From: Rhizodiscina lignyota | Taxonomy: Eukaryota; Ascomycota; Dothideomycetes; Aulographales; Rhizodiscinaceae | Direction of reading: 5' to 3' | Assembly: GCA_010015805.1 (NCBI GenBank) | Contig: ML978122.1 | Location: 1,584,453 to 1,648,452, forward strand | DNA length: 64,000 nucleotides | Shown: in pieces, positions 23,973 to 34,034 of the stretch | How the letters are laid out: the number at the start of each line of letters is the position of its first letter | Numbering within the stretch: the stretch's first letter is position 1 | Notes under the pieces: model-generated | What the model saw: the letters and a program-made list of their open reading frames with translations, nothing else | Told to the model about the DNA's origin: nothing | Databases searched by the model: none | Made by a program: the position numbers and the translations under genes

Positions 23973-24646
23973 CGTTAATGTTGCGCGAGGTAGCTTTGCA
24001 CCGTCTGGATTCTAGATCACAGTTAAACACAAATGACTTTTTTGTTATGAGCAAGGAGCAGAAAACGATGACCCTGGGTGACTTGTCGTCACGGTTATCA
24101 GTCTACTTATGGTGATACGTGATGGAAGATTCAAACCCTCGAATCTCAGGATGGGATCTGGGGCCATCCGGCTTCCCCCCAATCCATCCGTCCACCACCC
24201 CTGGGTTGCTTTACTTACTTTCCCCACGAAGTCACTCATTCTATTATCCGAAGTAGTCCGTCGAATGCCCAGTGGCGTCTTGCCCTTCGGTACCCCACGT
24301 TCGAACTTGACTTGCGGTGCCCCACGGGGTTGTAGTGAACAGATTGATCGAACGACGGCCGAAGCTTCCGAACGGGTTGCCGTGGGACATAGGGGCTGGG
24401 ACTGAGTTTCGCATCACTGGAGGAGCTGACTGGCCTCACAACGGCTGGCTCAGACAGGAGATGGAGGTGAAACCGAAGCGCACCATGCAAGATTATAAGT
24501 CCATCTGTCTGCTGTCCTTGTAATCGGTTTAGGCAGCTGGGCCTGTGTCTTTTTTCTGCCATTTCTTCTTCTTTTTATTACATTTACTTCAAACTGCTGG
24601 AACTTTGAAACACTTATCCCCTGATTTAAGAGAAGGAACTGTGAAG
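23973..24646. promoter_or_regulatory. Divergent promoter of cupin and monooxygenase genes
   Basis: The 674-nt interval between the two start codons has no gene. It contains a short palindrome CCCCACGGGG at 24320-24329, related to three similar elements further right in the block, and several CCG/CGG half-sites (ccatccggcttcc near 24165, acggccgaagcttccg near 24355). A pyrimidine-rich leader (ttctgccatttcttcttctttttatt) lies about 60-100 nt before the monooxygenase ATG. Function as promoter is inferred from position. Confidence 0.5.
24320..24329. promoter_or_regulatory. CCCCA-CGGGG palindrome
   Basis: Short inverted repeat in the divergent promoter of the cupin and monooxygenase genes; one of four related elements in the block. 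Regulatory role is only a guess. Confidence 0.35.
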
Positions 24647-27093
24647 ATGTCAAACACCGATCTAACGGGAATCTTGCCAGGGCTTGTTACCTGTAGAGTC
24701 TCGATCGTTGGCGGTGGGATCGGGGGTCTTACGGCTGCCATAGCCCTGCGCCGAGCAGGACATGAAGTACATGTGAGCAAGTCCGATTCCTTCCTGGCAT
24801 CAGCTGGTATATGGACGCGTGTTAACCCCGTTGACTCACAGGTTTACGAGCAGTCAAGCTTCGCAAGTGAAACCGGTGCGGCAATTCATCTTACTCCAAA
24901 CGCAAACAGTGTCCTTCACCAGTTAGGGGTTGATCATGAAGGCAATGGTGGGGATCGACTTGGCATGGTAAGTAGGTTGCTGGTTACTCGGGTCTGCTCC
25001 AAGTGATGTGGCTCATATTGCGCCGCAGGTGCGCTTTTATAACTCTGCTGGAGACCTCCTGAGAACCCTGGACGTGACAGCTCAGGCTCATCGCTGGCAA
25101 ATGGTAAGAAGGAGGCTCTGGAATCTTCGGAAAGTCTTCAAGTCTCTGATTTTTCTCAGAACTGGCTCCAAACATATCGAATTGGCCTGCATCGTCACCT
25201 AAAGGAAACTGCCCTGTCACTGGACGGTACCGGGGCTCCAGTCCAACTCCACACATCAAGTCGGATAATGGCCGTGAATCCACACAAGGCCATAATCACC
25301 TTGGAGGGCGGGGAGACTATTAAAGCAGACGTCGTCGTTGGAGCTGACGGCGTCCGATCCCGGGCTCGGCTTGGAATATCCGAAGAAAGAAAGTTCGTAG
25401 CGGAGAAAGCAATCCAGAATGCCTTTCGGTTCATGATTCCGATCCAAAGAATCAAGGACAATCCACAGACAACCAACTTTCTGGATACCCTGAACTCTAT
25501 GGACATGTACTACGCCGACGACCGCAAAGTTGTCCAGTACCTCTGTGAAGGCGGAACCTCAGTCAATTTTGTCTGTTGCCATCCCGCTCACCTCACCGGT
25601 GAGTATCAGGAGGGCTACAACCATAAGACGTCAATAGGGGCCTTAATCGAGGTATACAAGTCCTTTAAACCGGCTCTGCTGGATGTGATGGCGCTGGTAG
25701 ACGAAGCCGACCTCAAAATCCATCCACTTCTGGACATAGACACGCTTCCAACCTACACGAATGACAGGCTAGTCGTGTTGGGAGACGCAGCACACCCTTT
25801 CACGCCTCATCTGGCCCAAGGTGCAGCCATGGCAATAGAGGATGGCGCCTCACTTGGTGTCATGTTGTCTGGACTGGATACCAAGGATGACATCCCGGAA
25901 CGGCTGCAACTGTACAACAAGGCTCGCCATGGAAGAGCATCACTAATTCAGGACATGTCCCGCATGACGGGCCATGAACCAACTCGATCCAACAGCGGCG
26001 CTCAGATTCAGAAATGGAAAGGTGAGATACATCGGTCCCCTTTCAACTCAGCGAGCTACGAACTTACCTGAACGCTCTCATAGTTCACGAATTTCTTTTT
26101 TATGGGTTTAGCCATGACGAGATCCACTTTTCATCGCAGATACTCCGAGAATATAAATGGTCCAAAGCGCCGAGACTCTATTGGAGACAGCCGATTTGTT
26201 TCGGGCCGCTGGCTGGGCCTCGGCAGGCAGGCTTAGTGTTTCCTCGTCCTGATGGCCTTTCCACCGCGGTTTCTATAACTGCTTCCATCCGCTTTCGCAC
26301 GAGCGCGACTCTACTACGCAATCTGTTCCCTTCTCCCGCGTACCGGTTTTCCGAAACGGACACGGTTGCCGAAGCTAGTTTCACGTTTCAAACGATTGAC
26401 AACTTGAGCTGGCTAGGACACAAAGGATACGAGCTGGTCATGTTCCAGATCCACGGCGTACAGGTCGAGAGCAGAGATGGCCATTTTACCAAGGGGTCCT
26501 ACATTGCTGTGGTCCTGGAGAACCTTGCAGATCCGATTGTTTCTGGTCGTGAGGAACTTGGCTGGCCGAAGCTGTATTCCGAGATCAACTTCAACCATAA
26601 CGCCGGCGTGGGAGGCGATCTGGCCGTCGAGCTATCTTGGAGAGGTGTGAAATGGGCGTCGTTCTCTTGGAAGCAGCTGCGGGAAACCGAGAACTCGCAT
26701 CGGCCGACGCCTGCCCTTGTTCACAGTGACGTGCAGTCGAATGGTACCCATTTCAACAACAACAGCCACTTGAACGGAGCGAGCCGCGAGCAACCCGGGC
26801 AAGAACACATGTTCGTGCATAAGTACATTCCCGCAACTACGGACTCCCCATGCAAGGCGCTTGCTGATGCAGACTACACTGTTCTGATTCCTCCAACCAA
26901 ATCCAAGGCGGAGTGGCAGCAGGTAGCGTCCGATGCCGGCTTTGAGTTCCTGCCGCAGACAGACATGCAGCTCCCCACCTTGTCCCATATAGCTAACCGC
27001 TTGTCGGAGCTGCCCATGTTCGGGCTCGTCGAGGCTACAGTGAAGAAGGTAAATGGGCAGGACGACTTCTCAGCAGCCAAGAGACTCGAGTAA
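24647..27093 (+). CDS. FAD-dependent monooxygenase fused to acetoacetate-decarboxylase-like domain
   Basis: Five exons (24647-24772, 24842-24967, 25029-25103, 25160-26021, 26084-27093) give one frame of 732 residues. Residues 1 to about 420 are a salicylate-hydroxylase-type group A flavoprotein: VSIVGGGIGGLTAAIALRR near residue 18, the DG motif ADVVVGADGVRSR, and the GD motif VVLGDAAHPFTPHLAQGAA. After the last 62-nt intron the frame runs without stop or ATG into an acetoacetate-decarboxylase-like barrel (about 430-732) with ICFGPLAGPRQAG, AYRFSETDTVAEAS and SGREELGWPKLYSEI; Lys559 sits where the Schiff-base lysine of the family lies. A stop-free link makes a true fusion likely. It probably hydroxylates, perhaps decarboxylatively, an aromatic substrate; the second domain may decarboxylate or hydrolyse the product. 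Confidence 0.85.
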
Positions 27094-27763
27094 GGTTGGC
27101 CGCAATATAGTAGCTTGTCCCTCGTTCAGGCTGTTACGTGGGATAGTCTGTTTCCTACATAGAATTACAATCATAGTGGCCATCAATCAATTGATCGACC
27201 AGTGGCTGATTGAAATCAACTGTTGATCCGACTGATTGGACAGACTCATTATAAGACTATTCAGTTGAGTTGAGTCAGTTGACCGACCAGCGACTGATTG
27301 ATCGATCGAATATTTTAAGCCTTAAAGTCCTGGTTGTTTAGAATAGAGCTATATACTAAATTTTCTTAATCTGATTTTCACACTGGCTTCTATCCGACTC
27401 CTTCATATGTAAGTGCACGGCTATATTTTGTATAGGACACCTCTGCTAAGTCAGTTGCAACTGACGACTGATTAAATTTTACAGTTGAAACAGTCGGTAC
27501 GATTGATTATCTAACCAGGTTGCAATTTGACCGATCGACTGATTGATGGTCACTATATTACAACATCTGTCGTTGAAATCTCTCATCTCCATTGGTTTCT
27601 CTATCCTCAGACGGAGTACAATAAATTGCACCATGTGCCCACTCCCTAGACGGCTAGTAGCCAGAGCTTCACTGACTGAGCACACACCCTTGTATCACCG
27701 CACGGCTGCTTATATTTCTGCGATCTGCCTAAAACCAGTGGGCCTACTATGGGAACAGCTAGA
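27094..27763. other. AT-rich repeat-bearing spacer
   Basis: About 670 nt between convergent genes, visibly richer in A/T than its surroundings, with degenerate repeats of ctgattga and gatcgacc (see separate repeat entry). No gene seen. Confidence 0.6.
27191..27301. repeat. Pair of 23-nt direct repeats in a degenerate repeat field
   Basis: The copies at 27191-27213 and 27279-27301 match at 20 of 23 positions. All three differences are transitions (t/c, t/c, g/a). Further partial copies of ctgattga/ttgatcga occur at about 27225-27240, 27460-27475 and 27525-27550, and a 12-nt palindrome cagttgcaactg lies near 27452-27463. The element is not recognised. Confidence 0.7.
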
Positions 27764-29572
27764 CTATAGGCTTTTCGGAATGATGGGTAACTGGAGATAG
27801 TTCTCAACTCCCTCGCCGAAGTGAATGGTGTTCAATCCACCAAAACGTTCGGTACTTCTGTCTGTAGTGTTTTCATGTCTGAATAGACCGCTACCCCCTG
27901 TGTCCCCTGACGCCACCTCCAGAACTAGGGTGTCGCCCTCGCTCATGATGACGTTCGTTGGCCAGATTTCCACGTCTACGGCGTAGATTATACCGGGTTC
28001 GAGGAGTTCTTCGTCGGTGGAGAAGTATTGGCGATAAGGCAGGTAGCTTCGATGCTGAGAGTGTATCTCATCCGTCTTCCTAAGGCTGCATCGGAGCCAG
28101 CCCTTGGTCACCGGCACAGGATCACCAACCGCCCCAGTGTATAGGATTTCCTTGCCCTTGGCATCAAGGTGTCTCAACGTCACAAAGATATCCATGTCTG
28201 AGGGCACCTGGTCTGGCTGCTCGTCGCAAGGGGAGACAGACACATTGAGATGTGCCGCAATGTGGCCAGTAATCTCGGTCTCCGTCTTGAAAGATGCCAA
28301 AAATGTAACAAACTCGGGCTTTGTGACAGACCCGAGTGCTTTGTACGTGACGGCGGACTTCGGAGATTCTCTCGCTGGCCGATCTGTCGTGAGTCTAGAG
28401 TCCTGCGTGAGGTAAAAGCGCACATACTCTGTGCGAGCAATCGGCCATTCTCGTTCCTCGCGGCGCTGGAAGAGTTTCTCTGCCTCGGCATTATTGTGGC
28501 CAACGTCGCCTTTGCGCAGGAGAACGCTGACAGACGCGATCTTGCCGGGCACTGACCAGCCAACCTCGTCCTTGCCCTTGAGCCATGCATCGAGGAATCC
28601 TCGCTGAAGTTCGACCTCATCTTTGTAATAAAACGGCAGATCATGCCTTCCCGCCATGAAACGCAAAAATTTGAACTCGGAGCTGGCAAACATGTAGCCT
28701 ACTACGTTTCCGCGCAGATGTAGGCCCGAATTTCCTAAGTTGGCAACTGAAAGCAGGGGAACTTTGATGTCTTCGAGCCTGAAGTCCCGAGAAGCGTAAT
28801 ACTCTTGGTCACGGAAACGATATTTCTCGTTGTCAATGTTCTGATCCCGTCGATTGTCCTTGAGTTCCTCCTCTGAGAGATCACCTTCTATAGTGTCATC
28901 GCCTCGGCCAGCGGCAGCGCGGCCGGGTCGGCCGTACTGGTTCGTGATGACCTGTCGATTCCACCAGAAACGTATGAATGCGTCCGATAGAATCCCGCCG
29001 TGGCGGCACCGATCGCGATAGTAGTCGGACATGCCTTCCCATGGGATGATGCATGCAAGGCCGCGCGGTTGCCGGGCTGCGACGCGCCACTGAGTGCCGG
29101 CGAAATAGCTCACGCCCAGCAGACCGACTTTGCCGTTCGACCAGGGCCGCTGCGCAGCCCATTCGATTGCATGGCAGAAAGCGTTGGCAGTGTCGTTGGA
29201 CATGGAGTCGAGATAACCAGGAGACTGACCGAAGCCCCTTTCGTCGCAGCGCACAACTGCATATCCATGGCGGGTCCAGAACACTGGATCAGGCGTTTCC
29301 CAAGCAGAGTACTTGGATTTCTGCTCTGGCTCCACTTCAGAGAACGACTGCGGGTGGAACTTGTTGTACTCGATATCCTTTCCGTACGGTCCATAGGTCA
29401 TAATTACTGGCAGTGCAGTTCCTACGGCAGTCGAGGAGCTCAGGGGTCGATAGATATTGCACCGGATTGGATAATCGGAATTAGGAATAGGAATGCTGAC
29501 ATTTTTGTCAAAAAGAACATTATTCTCTTCATCGTAGAAGGTTTCTTGAATGTCCTTGATTTTGTTCGGCAT
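27764..29572 (-). CDS. CocE/NonD-type serine hydrolase (peptidase S15 fold)
   Basis: Single exon, 602 residues. The N-terminal alpha/beta-hydrolase part has the oxyanion-region ALPVIMTYGPYGKD, RGFGQSPGYLDS (112-123) and the nucleophile elbow GLLGVSYFAGTQW with Ser155. A later AGRHDLPFYY gives a candidate catalytic His region followed by FLDAWLKGKD, and the C-terminal third is a jelly-roll typical of CocE and X-Pro dipeptidyl-peptidases (EIWPTNVIMSEGDTLVLEVASG). Fungal members are often annotated as CocE/NonD family hydrolases and hydrolyse esters, amides or C-C bonds of small molecules. No signal peptide, so cytosolic. Its position between the monooxygenase and the dioxygenase suggests a role on an ester, lactone or ring-cleavage product. 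Confidence 0.85.
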   Translation of the reverse strand: MPNKIKDIQETFYDEENNVLFDKNVSIPIPNSDYPIRCNIYRPLSSSTAVGTALPVIMTYGPYGKDIEYNKFHPQSFSEVEPEQKSKYSAWETPDPVFWTRHGYAVVRCDERGFGQSPGYLDSMSNDTANAFCHAIEWAAQRPWSNGKVGLLGVSYFAGTQWRVAARQPRGLACIIPWEGMSDYYRDRCRHGGILSDAFIRFWWNRQVITNQYGRPGRAAAGRGDDTIEGDLSEEELKDNRRDQNIDNEKYRFRDQEYYASRDFRLEDIKVPLLSVANLGNSGLHLRGNVVGYMFASSEFKFLRFMAGRHDLPFYYKDEVELQRGFLDAWLKGKDEVGWSVPGKIASVSVLLRKGDVGHNNAEAEKLFQRREEREWPIARTEYVRFYLTQDSRLTTDRPARESPKSAVTYKALGSVTKPEFVTFLASFKTETEITGHIAAHLNVSVSPCDEQPDQVPSDMDIFVTLRHLDAKGKEILYTGAVGDPVPVTKGWLRCSLRKTDEIHSQHRSYLPYRQYFSTDEELLEPGIIYAVDVEIWPTNVIMSEGDTLVLEVASGDTGGSGLFRHENTTDRSTERFGGLNTIHFGEGVENYLQLPIIPKSL

Positions 29573-29912
29573 ACCTAGGTATTGAATGATTGTTGAGCGA
29601 TAAAGACAAAATAATTCTCGTTAGATCGCAGCCGGCTCAGACGTGAAGTGAGAACCACTTTTTGAACCTACATACATACTTGCACCTGCGTTTAGGTGCA
29701 GAGGTTATTCTTCAGCCGACAAACAGATCCATCCTACGAAGTATGGGGAGCTCTCCAGCGCATCCGGAAAGGGGCCAAGCGGAAACCCCAGGGCGCCGAT
29801 CCGGCCGGAGGGATACTCTAAAAGTGGAAACCCCAACGACCTCGCTCCCATCTAATATTGATCTAACTTATGATTCACTGCGGCGCCCGCCCTGGTATGA
29901 AGAGGCACCAGG
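29573..29912. promoter_or_regulatory. Divergent promoter of hydrolase and second regulator
   Basis: This 340-nt interval lies between two divergent starts. Near 29793-29806 it holds gccgatccggccggagg, which contains a CCG-N3-CGG arrangement, the form bound by some Zn2Cys6 proteins, and a TCCGGCCGGA palindrome. Such sites also occur by chance. An open frame crosses the interval but has no cysteines of a zinc finger. Confidence 0.4.
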
Positions 29913-31747
29913 ATGACCAACACAGGGCAGCTCCATAATCCTACCGAGTCGGTCCTCTTGTCACAAGGTCAACCGACCAAATGGGAGACGCGTGAGGCAA
30001 TCATAACGCCGGATGATGATTTTCTCGTCAATTTCAAGGAGCGACTGATTCACAGTGAGGACGGGAAAATTAGCGGTGACCAGCACCTGCAGGGGTTTCA
30101 GGAGCTGCGTTTGCCACTTAGCTCTACGCAGCATCAAGTAAGCTCTGTTCGCGCCTCGTGCTTGGAGCTGTAGTAGCCTGATAGAGACTGACTGGCATCG
30201 AGTAGGATGAATCAAGGCATTTCACATACCCATTATCCGTGCTGGGTAGTAGCCCTGTTGGCTCAAACTTCAACTTGGAAGACGAGTTGGCAAGTCGACG
30301 CCCATCGTTTAATTCAACGCTCGAGTGCCACATCTACCTTGATGGGCTTCAGATTCGAAGTCTTTGGGATCCCGATGCCATTCTACCACCGTATCTTGAT
30401 GCTGCCCTGGCAAGTCTCACATGCCTAATGGGGGAGGACATTGATCATCCCAGAAGTCATTACCTATTCATGACCGGAGTCAGGTTGCTCCTTGTGATGC
30501 TCGAAGTCGACAATAGAGAAGCCCGGAAGGTCGAAGGGGCACTGGCCGTTAGTATGCCCTATGGGTGTCTCTGTGATTATTCGAATACTCACAGTCCACG
30601 TCTAGGCACTCTTATTGTCTTCTTGGGGTCTCTTAACCTCCTGTCGATCGGATTGGAGAATTGCCACGAACACGCTAACATTCTTCATGGCGGTGAGCTT
30701 GGACAGTGAATGTTAGACCCATCCATCATATTCTGACTATCTATCGATACTAGATGATGAGACGGCTGACACCTGCAACTTCCGTCTCTCCTGGCGTGTT
30801 TCCCAGGACTGCAAGGTACAGGATCCCATCGTGGCTTGCAGAACAATCCTTGTTCATTGAAGAAGGCTAGCTGAATTGATATACATAGCCCATATAGTGC
30901 CCTTGTCCGCTTCGGCTTCCTTGTTGACACTTTGGCGGCAATTCATCATAACCAAGCTCCCGGATTTTCGACTAGCGAATTAAGGATATCCATGCTCTCC
31001 TCGGACCATTCTTTCAAAGTAGTGTACTACAGTTTGCTCAGCGGAAGTTCAGTCATACCGGAAGATGTTCGGAACGATGAGGATGGGCTACTTCTGCTCA
31101 CAGCCATATTGTCAGATACACTCTTTCTACAGCGAAATATTTGCTCGATCACTCTTTCTGGCAACAGCAATAGACGGAGTCCTCACCTAGCATTTCAAGA
31201 AGCCAATCCATTTGCCGCTCTGACGCCCAGAGGCGAGTACCATCGCCAGAAACTGATCATGTCAAATGGCCTGGATCGGTGGCTTTCCCATTTTCGGCAC
31301 ACTACATCGACAAACGTCCTAGCATTTCACCACTTCTGCACGCTTTGCTTGCTATGTCCAGACTTGGGGCTCCTCGCCCAGCGCGCAAGCTATCCTCCAC
31401 AGGGAGGACCAGAGCAAGAGCGCCTAAGAGAAGTTGGGTTACCCAGGGATCATGGCCACAAGGTGATGATTACCGAGGAAGCTTTGCACGCGGCGTGGAG
31501 AGTAGTGGATCAGGTGAACGTGAAAACGCAGCGAGACAAATACTCTATCTGGCTTCCGATCGTGATTTTCTTCTCGGCTCTGGTGGTTTGGTGTAAAGCG
31601 AAAGAGACTGAGGATGAAACAACAGGCCACCGGTACACATCTAGGAAGACTCTAGCAGCTTTTGCCAGGGAGCTGGATGAACTGCCTTGGCCATGTTGCA
31701 GGGTCATGTCAGCCACTCTAGCTGATCTCATGCGGGAGGAGAAGTAG
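29913..31747 (+). CDS. Fungal transcription-factor-like protein without a zinc finger
   Basis: Proposed exons 29913-30137, 30206-30547, 30606-30692, 30754-30815 and 30889-31747 join in frame to 524 residues; all introns are 58-73 nt with fitting phases. The body matches the fungal-specific regulatory domain: IYLDGLQIRSLWDPDAILPPYL, a helix after DIDHPRSHYLF, RFGFLVDTLAAIHHNQAPGF followed by SELRISM (the ppplsxxEl region), and a helical C-terminus. No C2H2 or Zn2Cys6 cysteines are found in the model or in the 330 nt upstream. It may be a cofactor, an anti-activator, or a regulator that lost its finger. Exons 3 and 4 are the weak part of the model: reading through at 30548 is also open for a while. 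Confidence 0.6.
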
Positions 31748-31815
31748 TTTTAATGAGAGATGTGACCTACTCTCAGTAAAATGAGGACACTGTATTTCAG
31801 ACTCGGTAGAGTAGC

Positions 31816-32273
31816 TCATGCATCTGAGATGATCTTGTTTGTTACCGATCCTATTCCATCAATTTCGAGCCGCACCACGTCACCTATCTCTAGTCTGAAT
31901 CTTGCAAACTCAACTCTAGCCCCCAAAAGAAAGGTCTGTTATGGACCTAATTGAGCCTCGTAAGCGCACGTCCCCGATCGGCGTCGACGGTGGTTGTAGA
32001 AGGCCGAGGCTGCGCAATCGGTATCAACCCCACGAACCGGTTCCTGGAGAAATCCGACGATAATCTTGGGGTCAGCCGTGCTGATTGTGCCGCTTACCAC
32101 ATCTGGAGCCTGGTTAAGTCTGCCCGTTCATTTCGATATACCCGGAAACCTCGATGAGACAAGCTGTGCTTTGAATCGGGCTTTCTTTATGATTTCGGTA
32201 TCATCGGTCTTTGGGACGGGCCGTTTTATAAACCCAGCACAATGGCCTTGAGCTCACCGTCTATTTCTGCCAT
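31816..32273 (-). pseudogene. Relic of a fumarylacetoacetate-hydrolase-family gene
   Basis: Just after the second regulator, the minus strand reads RLEIGDVVRLEIDGIGSVTN KIISDA stop (31936-31816), which is the typical C-terminus of FAH-family enzymes (GD-V-x-x-E-I-x-G-I-G-x-x-x-N). An ATG at 32273 opens MAEIDGELKAIVLGL and then meets TAA; the stretch between has stops in all frames and none of the FAH metal-binding core. The region is too short (458 nt versus about 850) for a working gene. FAH-family enzymes hydrolyse products of ring cleavage, so a lost copy next to an extradiol dioxygenase makes functional sense. Only the C-terminal match is convincing. Confidence 0.45.
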
Positions 32274-32377
32274 CTTATATGCTTTGAACACATCCGCCAA
32301 GAGAAACAAGAGAAAGGAACAACGCCGAGTTGGCTGCGCGAACTTCGATCAAATACTTTGGCTTTTTTTCATTAACC

Positions 32378-33448
32378 ATGGCCGGCCCTAATAAGATCAA
32401 TTTGCAACGGCTATCGTATGTCATCTATGAGCACCCCGACATGGAGAGCTTTGAACGCTTCGCTGAAGACTTCGGCTTCGAGTCCGTGGGTAAGGCGGGA
32501 GGTAGAGATGTCTTCTTCCGTGGCTACGGGCCAGACCCATTCGTCTACGTTGCGCGGCTATCACCGAATGGAAGCCCTAAGAGGTTTTATGGTGCTGGTT
32601 TTGTTGCGCGCACAGCTCAAGACTTTGATAGAGCATGCCAGATGCAGGGAGCAGAGGTGAAAGATGTCTCTCACCGCCCAGGGTCTGGCAAGATGGTCAG
32701 TGTGCCCGACCCTAATGGCTTCGTTATCGAGATTGTCTACGGCCAGGAAGAAAAGATTGTGCCGAGACAAGGGATTTCCGTTGTCGAGGGTGGACGTCCA
32801 ATTGTGAATGGGGCTGTCCAGAAATCTCGCAAAGGTAGGTGCATCAGTCCATATTTCCTACACGCCACTCGGCTGTTAAACCTCCCCAACCAAGACATCT
32901 CGGAGAACTCACTTCATTTTAAAGGTGTTTTCAACCGTATGAGCAGCAACCCTGCAAAGGTTCATAAGATAGGACACTTCGGATACATGACGGACAACTA
33001 CAAGGACACTTGCGCTTGGTATGGCGGACATTTCAACCTCAAAGCCTCAGATATCGTGCATCGCCCGGGCGATGAGTCTGCCGAACTGATGTGTTTCTTC
33101 CACTTGGACCTTGGGGCTGAGTACTCGGACCATCACTGTCTCCTCGTGGCGGGCCACCACGGCAATGGGAGTGGAACACGCATCCATCATTCGTCGTTCG
33201 AGGTTGAAGATCTGGACACCCAGATGATGGGCCACCAGTGGCTGGCGGAGAAGGGATATAAACCCATGTGGGGTGTTGGCAGGCACGTCATGGGCTCGCA
33301 GATCTTTGACTACTGGTACGACACCACAGGGTTTATCATTGAGCACTACGCGGACGGCGACGTGGTCAACCAAGACACGCCAACTTGTCGGTCTGCTGGT
33401 ACTCCAGCAGCAATCTGGGGCCCACCCTTGCCTGTCAAATGGGATTAA
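32378..33448 (+). CDS. Two-domain extradiol ring-cleavage dioxygenase (vicinal oxygen chelate fold)
   Basis: Two exons (32378-32834, 32925-33448) give 326 residues; the 90-nt intron leaves the frame open if retained, adding 30 residues. Start MAGPNKINLQRLSYVIYEHP is at the first good ATG. The N-terminal domain is the non-catalytic module. The C-terminal one shows the 2-His-1-carboxylate iron site of type I extradiol dioxygenases: HKIGHFGYMTDN, RIHHSSFEVEDLD and GFIIEHYADGD. These enzymes open catechol-type rings next to the hydroxyls. Within the block it would act after ring hydroxylation by the flavoprotein. Bacterial-type extradiol enzymes of this kind are scattered in fungi; transfer is possible but not testable here. 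Confidence 0.85.
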   Translation: MAGPNKINLQRLSYVIYEHPDMESFERFAEDFGFESVGKAGGRDVFFRGYGPDPFVYVARLSPNGSPKRFYGAGFVARTAQDFDRACQMQGAEVKDVSHRPGSGKMVSVPDPNGFVIEIVYGQEEKIVPRQGISVVEGGRPIVNGAVQKSRKGRCISPYFLHATRLLNLPNQDISENSLHFKGVFNRMSSNPAKVHKIGHFGYMTDNYKDTCAWYGGHFNLKASDIVHRPGDESAELMCFFHLDLGAEYSDHHCLLVAGHHGNGSGTRIHHSSFEVEDLDTQMMGHQWLAEKGYKPMWGVGRHVMGSQIFDYWYDTTGFIIEHYADGDVVNQDTPTCRSAGTPAAIWGPPLPVKWD

Positions 33449-34034
33449 TTGTATCTTGAATAATATATAGAAAAGGGTGTAAAAGATGGGCCTGCCCTGG
33501 ATGCTTCCAAATCCGGTGCGTTTCACGTGACTCCAAGAGTCTACCTAGAAATAAGTGCTCCTGATGCAAATGCAGGTGGTCCCTTAGCCGGTTAGAGGTT
33601 ACTCCGGGTCGGAGCCGAGCTGAACGTAGGGAAAAATAGAAAAAGCGATGTCGAAGCTGATGAGGCGGAACTAACGTCATACCCCACAACGGGGTATGTA
33701 ATGGGGTCCCACGGTCCTTAGGGCTCAACATGGGGTTACCGAGCCTGCGTCAACGGCGTTCCCACAGTCCCATCTGCCCTTGGACCGGAAACATTAGAAG
33801 CAATAGCAGGTAGCTTCTATAATACAGTATCTCACGTCATGAATTTACGTTCTAGGATCAACATGGAGTGCAGCGTGGGCTTGCTTACGTCCATCTCTCC
33901 GGTTCGAATATTGAACATCCTTAGTCTTATTGTTATCCTCCGCGGCTCTATACCATAGTTGATTTCTGCCTCAGCCTTCATCACGCAGACCTGTTGCAAT
34001 ATCATATCCAACTTTATCACTGACCATTGTCAAG
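33449..34034. promoter_or_regulatory. Upstream region of the GST gene with palindromes
   Basis: No gene seen. It contains a perfect 13-nt palindrome-like ctccgggtcggag near 33595 (CCG-N3-CGG) and an 8+8 inverted repeat, cataccccacaacggggtatg, at 33678-33698, then further ggggt/cccac runs to about 33735. These could be regulator sites or the ends of a small degenerate element. Confidence 0.45.
33678..33698. repeat. Inverted repeat CATACCCC-N5-GGGGTATG
   Basis: Perfect 8-nt arms with a 5-nt spacer, in the spacer between the dioxygenase and GST genes. The core ACCCCA-N3-CGGGG recurs at 35590-35603 and, with a shorter gap, at 35702-35714 and 24320-24329. Confidence 0.7.

Noticed and set aside
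24290-24340. Possible tRNA because of a ttcgaa sequence in the cupin-monooxygenase promoter.
   Set aside because: No acceptor, D or anticodon stem can be folded around it.
32835-32924. Reading the dioxygenase through its 90-nt intron, which is open in frame.
   Set aside because: The segment has GTAGGT and TTTTAAAG borders and its 30 residues match nothing in the family, whereas splicing gives a clean link between the two domains.
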